From: Rhytidiadelphus loreus | Taxonomy: Eukaryota; Streptophyta; Bryopsida; Hypnales; Hylocomiaceae | Length of the DNA: 64,000 bases | Direction: 5' to 3' | Assembly (NCBI GenBank): GCA_947034895.1 | Contig: OX344761.1 | Span: forward strand, 88,921,447-88,985,446 | Part shown: one piece after another, positions 1 to 13,000 of the stretch | How positions within the stretch are numbered: the first letter of the stretch is position 1 | Layout: each line of letters opens with the position of its first letter | Program-made: the position numbers and the translations under genes | The notes under the pieces: model-generated | Databases searched by the model: none | What the model saw: the letters and a program-made list of their open reading frames with translations, nothing else | Told to the model about the DNA's origin: nothing

Positions 1-1481
1 TCAACTCATGCAATCAAATCCAGCCCCCGAGTTCAAATTCCATCCCTCTCGTCCATCCAATGACAAATGGAATCTTGTAGAGTTGTCACTACCTTTGCTA
101 TTATCTTGACTCATACGATGGGGACTGAATCCAAAACAAGTTGGACTCCATTGCCAAGAAGCTTGTGAAGTAGGATGAAAATGCAAGCCCCCCCCCACCA
201 AATTAAACATCTAGTCCCTCGTTCAAATTCACCCGAGCTCTCAGACTGTCTACCCCAACACAACGATAGCTTTGCAGCAGCCAAAAAAATAGTCATCTTG
301 AGTACAAGAATATAAAAGATAAGAAGGTCTAAACTCACCCCCCTCCAAAAAAAAAACATCAAAAGAAAATCCAGATTCTCGGGGGGTGCACTTAGTTCTA
401 TTACAACAAACCACATGCGAACAAGTGGTTTCTAATAAACTATAATGCCAATCTAAAATTTTGACCATTGTTTAATAATGACTATAGATTTCTATTGCCA
501 AAATTTCCATCTCAAATTAAATATGAAATGATTTCTAAAAGAGGTTGAAAATGAATTAAAATGGCATGTTTTTCAACTCAAATAATTATAGAGAACACAT
601 TTAGATGACCATTGAATCAATATTCAACTTAAAATGAGCTTTCAATAAAGAGGTATTTTAAATAATTTTTTGTTCATTTTTTAGACAATTTTTTCTTATA
701 TAATATAGGGGTGTGAAAGTTATTTTTCAGTTCTACAATGTATCTTTTTACTTCAAAAATCTGTAACTAATTATTAGTAACAAATAAAAATATCAATAAT
801 TCCAAACATAAACTTTCAAAGTAGAAAAATCAATTCGTATTTTTCTTATTTTGTTTTTATTTAAAATCCAAAAAGTATATAGGGGGTCCAAAGTTTTGTT
901 CGCATGTGGTTTCAAATGGACACTCTAAGTGATCCCCCTGAGCCCAGATTACCCCAAGCTTCACCGTCACCTATTTAATTGGAGCCAGAAAAAAGCCAGA
1001 ACTAAAACAAAATGCCTTTTTGAACATATTCAACAAAAGAGTCCAAACCATTAGAAGAGATTTCACGATTTCAAGGGCCGTTTCGGGGCCGTTGCCGGCG
1101 TTGTTCCCCCGGCAGTCAAGGAACGCCGCTGATAGATTTTTTTTTTTTGAAAAAATAAAAATAAAAATAAAATAAAATTTAAGTCCTTAAAATGAGAAAC
1201 AAAGTTAAATTCATTTTTTTATTTTTTTTCGAAAAATCTGACCTGGCCGTCTCTCGGCCAGGTCAGCACAGGCCGGGAACGGCGAATTTCGGCGGTTCTC
1301 GGGGGGGGTTCGAGTTGGGAACTCGCAGCCCTCCCCGAGAGCCAAAACACATGTAATGCTTGTTCTGTCGATGTCAAAAAGTGCATACCTTGTTTTGTTG
1401 CTACGGAGGTTCTTGCACCATCCTACCTACTATAAAGCCTCCTACTACACCATGAAGGTGAGTTGCAACTTGGGGTGATCC
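1..1481. other. Gene-free AT-rich stretch with a GC-rich patch
   Basis: I see no gene here. Most is AT-rich with homopolymer runs. Bases about 1075-1335 are strikingly GC-rich and contain short inverted motifs (a GGCCGTTTCGGGGCCG-like start, and a GACCTGGCCG...CGGCCAGGTC hairpin around 1241-1264). This looks like transposon-end sequence, possibly the far end of the Harbinger-like relic that follows, but I could not match the two termini. Confidence 0.4.
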
Positions 1482-2399
1482 CTAGAATTGCAATGGAAAT
1501 TCGTCCAAATCGTCTTCATAGAATTGAACGCCCATGTTGTCATTTCTTTGGCCTCCAGAGTCTTCTATATGTGTGATGTGTCGTTGCTCTTGCAATTGAC
1601 GGCGAGTCTCTTCATTCTCTTGATTTTGTTGTTCAACCCTAATTCTCTCCGCCTCCAATTTGGCACTCTCAACAGCCGCAGTTTCTGCTCTCAATTTCGC
1701 AGCAACAAGTTTATCTACTTCAAGTCGCAAGTAGAGCTTCATAAGCTCCTCTTCTTGCCTCAATCGCAAGTACTCTTGAGCGGTAGAAGCAACAAGTTGC
1801 GAAGTAGGAGTCGTCATTAGAAGAAGCATGTTTTGTTCTTCAAGAATTTCATTTTTTTGCATTGTGGCCATTGTTAATTCTGCCGTTGCCTTCACTTGGG
1901 CATACCCCAATCCTTGCTTCTCCTTGGATGTCCACTGGTCCTCTTTAGCAACCTTAGTGCCGGATGAGCGATCTCTAAGGACTTGATTTGTGAAACATCT
2001 TTTTCTAACACTAAATTAGAATTAGTATTGTATTCTTGAGATTCTTGATTAGAGTAGTGGGATTTGGTCTTGCTTGGCAAGGGAGACTTCATTGCACTCC
2101 TCCCTATTGACCACTTCGTAAAATCTTTCACCAACAACCAACAAGGTTCATAACAAAAATCTGCACCTTTTGCATCTTTTGTTTGATATAGCTCCTTGGC
2201 CATAGCTAGTACGTCAACTTGCAAACTTCTATTTTTCTTCAAATTAAGAACTTGCTGGTACACGGCACAAAATCTCGTGACATCATGCTTAACTATGCTC
2301 TACTTGCTCTCCAATGACCTAACAAGTCGCCAATCTCCTAGTTGTCTGTGATCGTAATATTCGTAGATACGTTGCCAAAATGTACCACTTCTTTGCTGA
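1482..2399 (-). pseudogene. Harbinger-associated Myb/SANT-like ORF, broken
   Basis: Read on the minus strand, translation gives a SANT/trihelix-type start (G-T-F-W-Q-R-I near 2395). A helical stretch follows with the F-C-Y-E-P-C-W and D-F-T-K-W blocks (about 2145-2105) typical of the conserved region of these NAM-associated/Myb-like proteins. After an R-T-S-G-H segment comes a long Glu/Arg/Gln-rich coiled coil (about 1890-1560) and an acidic tail. This is the accessory DNA-binding ORF of PIF/Harbinger transposons or a domesticated relative. It is not intact: an in-frame TAG lies at 2300-2302, probably where a Trp codon stood, and the frame shifts near 1895-1910, between the W-G-M-P-K and A-Q-V-K-A segments. 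The upstream part is littered with stops. No DDE transposase ORF is seen nearby. Confidence 0.6.
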
Positions 2400-2908
2400 T
2401 TGTTGCTAATTGAATCTTGACTGATTGTGATGACACTTCTCGTCAACTGCCTCTTTTCTTCTTAATGAAAATTCTTACCTTTAGGATTTGGACACTCTCG
2501 TCCTGCAACTACGCACTCTTAAGCTTGCTCTCCACTATTTGGAATTGCAGACCTCGCCCGCTCTTGCACTTGAACTTTTGCAGTTTGCAGCTCATCTCCT
2601 GCAACTTGCGACCTTCCTTCAAACTCCGATGCAGACCACGCCGCAGCCTCAAGGAACTCTAGTGTCAATCCACCACGTTGCCTCCTTGTCCTACATGTCT
2701 GACCACAACCTCGAGGTTCCATTAAAATCCATGTTGTATTCACTTGACGTGACGCAAGTCAACTCGTCTGGCCACTGTAGCGTCGAGTGTGGGACATGAG
2801 AAGTGACGCAATGAGCATTGAAAAATGACAGAGGCTGCAATTGGTGGGATGCCACATTTACACAGGCTGTGCCAAACCCTTGCATGCGGCAGTGTGGCTC
2901 GGCCCACT

Positions 2909-2991
2909 GGAGATGCTCTGAGGCTATATTTACACGGTCTCCAGTAGTTTGGCGCTTCCATCTCGCGCAGATTGTTGGAGATGCTCTTAAA
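2909..2991. repeat. Candidate Harbinger/Tourist-type terminus
   Basis: The motif GGAGATGCTCT occurs twice (2909-2919 and 2978-2988). On the minus strand the outer copy reads TTTAAGAGCATCTCCAAC, a common end of plant Tourist/Harbinger elements with a TAA/TTA-type target site. It lies upstream of the broken Myb-like ORF and would be that element's 5' end. A matching opposite end was not identified, so this is a motif-based suggestion. Confidence 0.35.
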
Positions 2992-4092
2992 GGGAATGAT
3001 TCAAAGCTTACCTCATATATATAAATCTAGAGAATCAATTTCAAATTTTTATTTTTTTAAAAAGTGATTTTCAAAGAAGTTTTTTTTCTACTTGGCCGGC
3101 CTTCTTAACACTAAAAATTACCTATCATGCAATAACATTTGAACCATGTAGTCAAAAGTTTTGAAATTTTTTGGGCCTTAAAGTTGCTCCTCAAGAACAT
3201 GTTATCTGGAGATTTGAAAGGAAAAAAAATTTCATTCATAGTGAGCTCCCTAAAATCGCCATGTTGTCAAAAAACGCATTTTGGTCCTTTAGGGGTTAAA
3301 CCTTTTAGATATGTAGTGTCTTTATAGAATTACTAACTTTCCATAAATCATTCTAAATGACTTTCCATAAATTTTGATTATTATTCAATTATAGAATTTA
3401 TTTTAATTAAAATAATTATCCACCATTGAATAATATATTTAATAAAAAATTATATTAATATTTATTTGGTAATTTAATATTATTATAATCCTCAATTAGA
3501 CTTTAAGATTTTATACATTAGTGTTATATATATGTTGTTTACTTCAAATATGTTATCTTTGGTTTGGAAGTTCCACCACTTAAAAATCAATACTACCGTA
3601 CCCTCTAATTCTATGTAATTGATCAAATCAATTTACTCAAGGTATGAAATATTTATTATCCTACATGAGAGTCAAATTTGACATAAATTAAGTCATTTGT
3701 GTAAAAAAAGTGTCACATATCATGTTGTGATTGTTATGAGGTGACATACTCCCATAAGGATCCAATGCTGAAGTTCAATTTTGGCACATTTTTGGAGAGT
3801 TAGACCCTCACTTACGGTGTTGTGATGTGGGCCATTTACTAATTATAAGATAGGCATCTTACTATATCTATATTGATTCCAAATAGAAAGGTGATTAGGC
3901 TTGTTGAGTGGTAGAAGAAGGTTGGAGACTATTTAACTCATTGGAAGGAAGATAGGGCATTTATACCATATTGTTTGTAGCCATGAGTCCTTCCTATAAG
4001 TACTTAAAGGGCTTGACTTCTATCATTTGGTTAATTTATTATCTTTAGATCACTTTATATCTTTTGTTTTGGAGAAATATATTTATTATTGG

Positions 4093-4242
4093 ATATTGTA
4101 GTAGTGTTGTACTAAGAGTTACTTTTATTTTTTATTATTATTAGATATTGTAGTGGTGTTGTGTTGAGAGTTACTTTTATTTTTTACTATTATTAGATAT
4201 TGTAGTGGTGTTGTGTTGAGAGTTATTTTTATTTTTTATATT
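4093..4242 (+). repeat. Tandem repeat, three units of about 55-60 bp
   Basis: Three head-to-tail units share the core GATATTGTAGTGGTGTTGTG followed by (t)tgagagtta and a T-rich spacer. The first unit is the most diverged. They lie inside the long-inverted-repeat element and show no coding pattern. Confidence 0.7.
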
Positions 4243-4384
4243 CTTGTAAAAGTTGCTTCTATTTTTTGTGTTCTTAAATTGTGAAAATTATATTTAGAGT
4301 TTCAAAAGTTGCAATAGGCAAACTTGAATGGATTTCAAATGCTATTGTTTTTGATAGGCATTGAGGATTGAATTTGAACATTAA

Positions 4385-4735
4385 GATTGTGTACGAAAGA
4401 GAATTTCAAAGTGATAGTGGTGTTTCAAACATCTACTATAGCAAGAAGCCTTGTGCTTTTCTAGATCAACCGCAAACTTTACGACAACGGTATGCTCCCT
4501 TTTCCAATTGCATTTACTAAGGTAAGAGGTTTTAATGTGCTCAAACTCTAAAATTTTCCACCTCCTTAAATGTATATGGCTAGTACATTTTTGGTACAAT
4601 TCTAAAAAGCTCCAAAAAATATGAAATGACTTGGATGCTAATTCCATTTGTCTTCCAAGGAAAATTTATTGAAAAATATTTCAAGAAGTTTCATCTCCCA
4701 AAATTCAATTTCAGCTCTTAAATGGGCACTTTAAG
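4385..4735 (+). repeat. Dispersed repeat family B, copy 1
   Basis: The core about 4600-4720 (ATGAAATGACTTGG, AAATTTATTGAAAAATATTT, CAAGAAGTTTCATCTCCC) recurs, diverged, at 44.08-44.32 kb on the same strand and at 29.44-29.69 kb on the opposite strand. It is non-coding. The 29.6-kb copy carries clear inverted ends, so this is probably a MITE-like family. Confidence 0.5.
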
Positions 4736-6984
4736 AATCTCATACTTTATCTTCATGCCTCTTCTATTGCTCCAAAATTGTTGATAACTACATGTTTCTT
4801 TGATCTCCGCATAAGCATTGCGTTTTTTGCAAATTGTTCTTCTCCACGGAATTCTCTGTTTAATTCCACTTTTGTAGATTGTAATATAACTAATGTGGCA
4901 ATGTGCTCCATCACTAGGTCTAACTACACTTGATGTTTGTTTGTGATAGAGTGAGCATGCAAGTAATCCTTCCATAACCATGTGATTGTTGCAAGGACTA
5001 TTGATTAGTTGCACCTTTAGGCTTTGTAAGAATTTTAGGTGAGCTTTCATTGAAATGGTGTTTTTTTTTGTTGTTGGAAATGAGAGGTTTAATTTCAAAT
5101 TGATTGAAATTATGTTTGTTTGAATGAGAGTTTGTGAAAGGGAGGTGGTTACAACTTTTGTGGATAGTCAATTCTATACTACATGATATTAGGTCTGGAA
5201 TAGTCTCCTTCATTAGAACGAAAGTCAGATTTCTACTTGAGTGTGTGTGTGTTTCATTTTGAATTGCAGATGTACCCTAAGGTAGCTCTTATTACAAAAT
5301 TGGCAATGATATAGAAGTTTGAATGTTAAATAATACTCTCATGCGTAGTTCTAATATTATATACTGTGAATTGAACAATCCTTATAATGCATTGTGTCAC
5401 ATACATTGAATACTCTAATATGCCCTTATAATGCTCAATATGGCAACAAAAAAGTGGCAAAAGGTGCGCTTACCTATGGGAACAGTGGCAATTGAAGTGC
5501 AAAAACCTGTAAGAAATGACAATTTGAGTGAAAGAGATGATGATGGTGGAGAAGCTATTGAAGATTAAGTCGACAATGATGATATTGATGATGAAGAAGA
5601 TTCTGAAGATGAGTGATGATGAAGACAATGCTTATGATTTGGAGTTGTTAAAAGCTTGGGTGGATTGAAGCTCTCATGTGTCTTGTAAGATGTGTGCAAG
5701 ATTTTTGGAATTGGCTTTTGAGCTATAGAACACATTCAATTGTTTTGGATGGTTTCTATTGTTAGTATGTTTTTTTGAGGTGAATCGTATTCCCATTTTT
5801 GAGAGGTTTGCAATGCTTTAGATAGAAGAAGAACTATTTTAAAACCATGTGAATAACTTGCGAAATGTTTGAAGATTGAAGTAGTAATTACCCCGATGTA
5901 AGCATAAGCATAGATTTCTCATCAATCATGAGTACTTTTATATTTTTAATTTATCTCGTAGACAAATCTTTGTTTGATAGAACCTATTGTAGAAATATCT
6001 CAATCTTTACATGTAGACATGTTTTGATGACACTTGTATTTTAAATGAATGTCTTCTCAACTCATAGGTTCCATATTCTAGGAAATATAAATATTCTTTG
6101 AACATGTCTTGTTGATTTCTACATAATATTCTTGAAGTAAGGTTGGACTACCAAGGTGATACATTCGTGAGAAGAGGGTACTATATAGATGAGAATGGAA
6201 CTAACTATTGAGTGTAGACGCCAATGGGTTGTTTTGTTTCTATTGATGCTGATTTTGAATCCGTTTTGGACTTTTTTGACTTGGAAAAAAGAAAAATTCA
6301 GCCATATTGTCCACTTTAAATGTCATTATTTTTTTAAGGTTGTTTTGAGTAGGTCAAAAAAATAATTCCTTGTTGCTAATTTTATTTAGGTTTGCAATGA
6401 ACACATACAATGTTCTTCATTGATTCTAGTGATATAAAATTTGAAACCTTTTTTAATTATTTTTTTCACAATATGGTCAATGAAATTGGCTCAAAAAAAC
6501 ATCAACAAAATTGTGGACAATCATTTTGAGACAGAGGAAGGAGTAGAGATGACATTTTGGTGCCCAATGGTTACATGTGATCAAAATTGAGATGTAATTT
6601 TAGGCTTAATGGATCGAACACAACATATGCCAAGACTCTAAAATCTACATGCTATTTGTTTCATAAAAAACCCCGTTAACCCTTAAAAGTCCAAACAACG
6701 TTTTTTAGCAACATAGTGATTTTATTCAGCTCACTATAGATGGAGTTTTTCTTTTTTTTCTTTGAAAATTTCACACAATGTGTGCCCAAGGAGTAGCTTT
6801 AAGGCCCAAAAATTTTTATAACTTCTAACTACATGGTTCAAAAGTTATTGCATGATATGTGTTTGGTGTTTGGTGTGTAGTCCAAGCAGAAAAAAAAACT
6901 TCTTTGAAAATCACTTTTAAAAAAATAAAAATTTGAAATTGATTCTCTAGATTTTTATATATGTGGTAAGCTTTGAATCATTCC

Positions 6985-7610
6985 ATTTTGATTAATGAGA
7001 TGATAGTTATGAAGAATTTTAGTTTGGGTTAGTTTGTGGGTAGTTATAGAATCTCTACTCTAAAATAAACTTTGAAGTCCTTTATTTAACTCAATTTTAA
7101 ATATTTTTGGAAAAAAATAAAAAAATAAGGTGCTTATTGTTTATTATAAAATTACAACCATTGGAATTGGCATTTTTCAATTCCATAAATAAATTGTTAA
7201 CAATTTAGTATATTGAATCATTCTCTACTTCATTCTACTTATTGTTTTTTCCTGTATGTTGTACAATTCCAAATGATCTAAAATTTTTCAAGCATGTAGC
7301 CAACTTGACTCAAGGAAGGAATTCAAAGAGTAACCACCATTTTAGACATTTTTTCATACAAATGTGACCTTGTGAAGTGCACCTTCCCATATTTTCACAG
7401 GGCCCAAGAAAGGATTTTTGTCACTTCAAACGTTCATATCTTGCAATCTACATGGTAGAAAATTCTGAAAATTTTCCACTCCTTCTCTAACTATTTTACT
7501 ACAAGATCCTACGGTTTTATTTTTCCATAAATGTTTTTCATAAAAATTTTGGTGCTTGTAAATGCAAAGGCAATTTTGGAGCAGTTTTGGTGAAAACATA
7601 GTCTTTGACG
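6985..7610. other. Gene-free AT-rich stretch
   Basis: Nothing recognisable. It has low GC and no sustained reading frame. It separates the long-inverted-repeat element from the first copy of dispersed family A. Confidence 0.4.
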
Positions 7611-7815
7611 TTTAGGGGTTAAAAGGATGGGCTGGTCATTGTAGGAATTATCCTTTTGGATACTATATGGTTCATTGGCTTAAGAAAATCCAAAAGCACT
7701 CATTGGAGATCAAATTATTGTACAAGACCTTCCTTTCCACTCATAATTCCAATGATGAACATTTGCAATTTTGTTTTATATCAAAGGATTCTTTGTCATC
7801 CATTGGAAAATAAAT
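7611..7815 (+). repeat. Dispersed repeat family A, copy 1
   Basis: About 200 bp beginning with TTTAGGGGTTAAAAGGATG, then GGTTCATTGGCTTAAGAAAA, CACTCATTGGAGATCAAA, GATGAACATTTGCAATTTTG and GGATTCTTTGTCATCCATTG. Related copies in either orientation occur at about 14.63, 14.93, 31.2, 61.3, 61.7 and 63.0 kb. It is non-coding and probably a MITE family. Confidence 0.6.
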
Positions 7816-7889
7816 GTCTAGGATTGTGTTCCATGGTTGCTATTATGTGAGCCTAGGATCTTGAGCCCATGAACATAGGAGCCTAGGCT

Positions 7890-8215
7890 CCTATGTTATA
7901 GACACCTTCCATAGTTATAGGATGTTTATATTATAAGCGTCTATGTTGTAGGTACCTATGTTATAAGCACCTTCTACAGTTATAGGATGTTTATATTATA
8001 GGTGTTTAATTATATTATAGGTGTGTATGTTATAAATACCTTTCATGGTTATAAGATGTTTATATTATAGGCGTCTTTGTTATAAGCACCTTCTATAGTT
8101 ATAGGATATTTATATTATAAGTGTCTATATTATAGGCACCTTTCATAATTATAGGATGTTTATATTATATGTATGTATGTTATAGACATCTCCAATAGTT
8201 GTAGAGTACCGATGT
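7890..8215 (+). repeat. Degenerate AT-rich tandem repeat (about 5 units)
   Basis: Units of about 60-65 bp carry GGATGTTTATATTATAGG, GTCTATGTTATAGGCACC and TTYYATAGTTATA in order. The units are imperfect and the array ends in GTTGTAGAGTACC. There is no coding pattern. Confidence 0.65.
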
Positions 8216-10018
8216 GCTTAGGCTCAAGGCTCATAGTCTCACATTTCTAAGTTCACATACTAGCACTGTTGGGCTGCATTGATTTCAAAAGATTAAGTGA
8301 AATTGTAGCAATGAAAAATGTGCCTATTCATCCATCCAGATTCTCGTAATCTTTGGCTAACTATGTCAATAATATACCTCATCCCTTCAACATGATGTAA
8401 GGGGCTATAGTGAAGGCACCCATTACTAACCAATACCACATTAGCAATGAATAGGGTGCCGTATTTCCAACCAAGGCTGGACATATTTCTATTTTCTCCT
8501 TGGAATGTGTATTTTTGGACCAATGGGTTCATGACACATAAGTAAGCAAGGAAGTAGGAAACAATGAGCGGGAAAGTAGTTCTTGAATGATCAAAATTGG
8601 AAGAGTCTAGACATTGGCTATGGGTCCAACGCACTTTTTGCCCCCTGACACTTAACATTTTCATTCTAAGTAATTTCAGTTCAAGCGATAAAATTTCCAA
8701 TTTTTTGGCAATCCCCATCATTTTTGTCAATGCACCTCTAAAAATATTTGCTTTACCTTCCACTACCCCAGATCATGTCCAAAATTGCTTATTCAACTAG
8801 TCATGGGTGTCTTCTGTCACCTTAATTGACTCTTGTCACATGTGTTTAGAACTTGTTATAAAGAAGTCATATATATAGTAGAACTTCTTTGAGATTCTTG
8901 AACATGGGGACTTGAACCTAGTCCCCAAGCTATACAACTTTAGAGAAGGTGTACTGTACAGCACATGGAATGTGCAATTAGAGAGGGTTGACTGTTCCAT
9001 CCAACTAGAAAATCAACGACCAACTCTGCAAGTTTGCATCACACGTTGGGGAACAGATTCCCATTTCACAAAACCGACAGCCATGTCAAAACTGGACACG
9101 TGCTAGCAAGGTAGGCCCCCATCTCTGATTTTATTTGTTTTAAAATAAATTTTTGTTCACAGAAGGATCCAAGGAGAAGCCCTTCGTTCAACACATTCAA
9201 CTGCACATCCGGAAACTCAAAGGTACCCACCCAGTCAAAAATCGTGCCTCGACTTGGAAAATCTCCCATTCTGTGGGATCCAAATCTCCTTGGGTCTACA
9301 ATTCGGCATCTAAATTATCTTAGTGGAAGTGAGTAGAATCCATTGAAGACAGAATCCCATGAACTCTTATAAAAATTTGTAAGAGTAGTATTATATATAT
9401 TGTTTGCACCTTTTCTGTTTCGAAGCAGCTAGCACAGGGCCTTGGTTCTTGTTAGAAAGCCATTGACAGGCTTTCTGGTTAACAAATTCTAACAAGTTTG
9501 AAGCGTTTGATTGAGGCGAAGCTTGTGTGTGAGGATTGTTGGTGTGCAGGTATTATTAGAAATAGGGTTTTGAGGTTCTGGCACTGGGATTCGAGTTCTG
9601 CAGTTTAGGAACTGACAGGATTTGATACGGAAGCAATTCGATTGAAACTAGCCATAGCCAAATCAGAATCAGACAGGGAAGGGATTCAAAGGATTCAAAA
9701 GATCCGTGTTAGCACACAAATTGTGTTCACCCCTTCCGCAATTTGTTTGCCATTCGGTTAGTCATCGTCGGAATTAGACCCACACTCGTGAATCGTTTTG
9801 AATTTGCGTGGATTTGAAACGAAGGTTTCTTTTCGTTTGCTTCCTCTTTTTGTCTCTTGGGAGAGAAGAAACGGATGACCTCTCCTGAGCTCCTTTTTAA
9901 GGGTAGACTGGTCTCCAGGATTCTCAGTTCATAGCCACTGAGACATGGACTGCCTCTTTGTGAGGTGGAGGATTTGCTTTTAGCGTCGACGAGGGTTTCA
10001 AGACTGGCAGCGTTGATC
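8216..10018. other. Upstream region of the Kir-type gene
   Basis: I recognise no gene. An unremarkable open frame on the minus strand (8293-8763) has no known motif. Bases 9360-9400 hold TATA-rich sequence (CTTATAAAAATTTG and TATTATATATATTG) that could serve as a core promoter for the channel gene starting at 10019, but the transcription start cannot be placed from sequence alone. Confidence 0.3.
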
Positions 10019-13000
10019 ATGGCGTCAGGTAAGCTATGTCAGAATTTTTTTAGAAATGAGAGGCAATTGGTGTATCAATGGGCTTTTCTGTGACTTGCAA
10101 TTTTTTTAATGATATTTTTTGATTCGTTTATGAATTTGGAGGTGTAGCATGTTCAAGACCTGTTTTTTAGCAGTTGCGAGAGAACTCGATCACTCTTCTC
10201 CATTGTCGATGACAAACTGCAAAAACGAAGACTCAAAAGACTTAACATTTATGTGTATGTGTCTGGACAGTGAAGAAAAAATTTGTAGCAGATTGTGAGA
10301 ATGGAGGGCCTCGAGGGAAAGCCGCAATTAAAGCAGTGGAGGTATGAGTTGAAATTAGCAAAGCTGGGTCCCAAGGTTGTTATTGAAAATGGGGACACTA
10401 CATTTTCTCAGGAATTGTTGCGTCAAGCTTTGAATTGGAAGTTTAGAATTCATTTTTATTGAATTGACTCTCATGCTCCTAAATTCTTTGTGTTGTTTCG
10501 GTATTCTTGATTTGCAAGGGAACTTCCTTTCAGTGATTAGTAATTTATGTGAAGACTATGAATTGATTCACATTGATGTTATGTAGAAATCATGTTATGT
10601 TGTGTTATGTTATGGCCAGGGAGTATTCATTCAACTGGCTAGAACTAGTCATGAGATGCCTCAAAAATCATGCTGCTTTTTGAAGAAGTTTAGGATCAAT
10701 TTGAGAAACAAAGCAGATCTGAAGAAGAAATTTTAACAGATAGTTGATGGGTATGAATGCAGGTTTGCCAAAAGGAGAGTCTTCTAAGCAAAGCCTATGA
10801 CATTTACATTTATGCTTTGAGACTCCCTCTTTACATGTTTGTTCTCATCATATTTTCTAGTCCTGTTGTACTGAGCATCCTTTTCACAGGTGGGTCACTT
10901 ACATGAATTTACATGCCCTTTCTCAGATTTATTGCTTGTTGATCCCAATAAGGCAAAAATGTTTGAACACTTGTAGATTAGGACATGTTAAGGAACTTGG
11001 TTAGTTCATGGAGAGCCCGTCTATGCTAAATGTGTGCATTTGATGTAGGCATATATCGATGTTTTATGATCATTCAACTTTCTCTCATTTTTGAGCTTCA
11101 TGTCTATCTTTTTCAATACATGTTTTAATCAAAATTTTGTATTTCAACTAACAACCTAGAGACTTCCTCAATTGTCATTTATTAGTCTAAAGGTAACTTA
11201 AAAAATAATTTGTGTCATCAACTTGGTGTTGAAAATTGACCTTGGAATAGGGTATTGCAAGTCTCAGGGTTCTACTTGGTGGATATGGAAGGGCTCCAAG
11301 TGCTAAAAGGAATAGATCCCTGGTGGGATGCTGGAGGCGTATCAGGCTTTCTAGAAAAGAGCATTCGCATTTTCATCTTCAGTTTCTCCTTGTCTACAAC
11401 TTTTGGAGGGGCGAAAATTGAGGCTATGTCTCCATATGCCTGTCTTTTGGCCAATCTCAATACACTCCTAGCTCAGCTCATGTTTGTGTTTTTTAGTGGT
11501 GCAGGTATGAGCCTTGAACTTCTTTTACATCATTTTTTGCAATTGAAATTTTTTTGATCTACTTTAAAAATGAAGAAAAGATCTCTAATGTTAACCAATT
11601 CTAATGAATCCCTCCTTTACTTTTGACTAATAAATAGACCTCATTAGTGAGGTGTTAGTGGACAATTAGGTCAAATCTCTCCTAATCTCTCCTAAAGAAT
11701 ACAAAGAGATGGATTTCCCATTTTGTTGCCAATGTGACAGAGTATGGTGTCAAAAGCCCATTTGAATACATAAAGATTACATTCACTTAGAATACAAATG
11801 GAAATGTAGCCAAGTTAGACTTTGCAATTAGAAGACGATGAATTGTAAAATTTGGGGAGAAATTTGAGCCCAACGAACTAGTATCTATAGTTTTCAATTG
11901 GAAAACACTTTGTCATCAATAATCTTCAGCTATTCCTTATAGTTTTACTTATAATTAAAATAAAAAATATTCTGAAATAGTGAATGGTTGTTTGCATGAA
12001 GGTTTGATTTTCAACCAATAATTTGGGAAAATGAACTAGGCAGCTCATAATACACTAACAACATGATTCTTCCTATTTACATGCAGTGTTTCACCGACTC
12101 TCTCAACCTGTTGAACCAGTGCGTTGGTCCATGGTGGCCCTCATCACCGATGATCAATATGCGGAGGCCGAATCTCACCTTCCTGGACATGAAGCTCAAA
12201 AAACATACAAGTACAACTTCCTATCCTTTCTCATTTTTTCTTTCTTGGCTATACAAATCAATAACTTGTGTCGGAATTGGAATGAATTTTTGAGTTTTTT
12301 TAAGTTGGAATTGCCTTTGTTGAGTTTTACTAATGCATTTCACTTCTACATGAGTAGAAAGAAACTACATTTTAGGAACCTTATTGTCAAACCTAAAAGT
12401 AACCCGAGTCCAATGATAAGAATGTTTTTTTGGAAGTTGGAAACTTGCTTACTCTACTTTCCATGACCCTCCTATGGAAATTTTACCTACCAACAATTCC
12501 CATTCTCCTCTTACAACTATTGTACACTTCTATGTAGAATTATGATTGTCTTTTTTTTTTGTCTTTTTTTATGCAAGGTTTAACCAAATCTAGGTGCACA
12601 TATAGAAGTCTACTTCAAGTGGTAGTCCCTCCTCCTAACATAGTTCCATTTAATTCATTGGTCTTTGTATTAGGCTATGTTAGGAAGATAAGAAAGCGCG
12701 TTCCTACCCATTCTTCTCTTTCAAGCTATGGATGTTTACTCCTTTTTCTTCCATTTTGCACCTTTATTTAAAGACGTTTTGCTTTCAATTAATCCAATTC
12801 TTTTCTTGTTGAGTCTAGCATTAGCTAATATTAACTTTGATGTGTAGTGTTCTTTGATACTATTTTTTGCAGGTCATTTTTGATACGACTCAACTTGGTG
12901 GACCCTAAGCAACTGATCATGATCGAATGCCACTTTGAACTTGTTTGTCAGCGTTTTATAACTTTGCCTGACCATCCAGCACCCTTCATTACTGGAGTGA

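Larger units (their letters stand above)
2993..6984. mobile_element. About 4-kb element with long inverted terminal repeats
   Basis: Bases 2993-3302 and 6672-6984 are inverted copies of each other. Both arms share GGAATGATTCAAAGCTTACC at the outer tip, an A/T-rich core, a middle block containing ATGCAATAAC, and the inner TTAGGGGTTAA tip. Arms of about 310 bp with no intact transposase suggest a Mutator-like or foldback non-autonomous element. The interior has three tandem repeats (about 4093-4242), a copy of a dispersed repeat (about 4385-4735) and an acidic Asp/Glu-rich broken reading frame near 5510-5620, possibly a decayed transposase tail. No target-site duplication was recognised. Confidence 0.55.

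Noticed and set aside
2417..3024. Several plus-strand frames of 60-100 codons
   Set aside because: They lie opposite the decayed Harbinger-like ORF and have no motif.
8293..8763. 156-codon open frame on the minus strand upstream of the channel gene
   Set aside because: No recognisable motif, no splice context and AT-biased composition; it overlaps ordinary repeat-rich DNA.
9727..10020. 97-codon frame antisense to the Kir-type gene 5' region
   Set aside because: It overlaps the probable 5' UTR and start codon on the opposite strand and shows no domain; likely chance.
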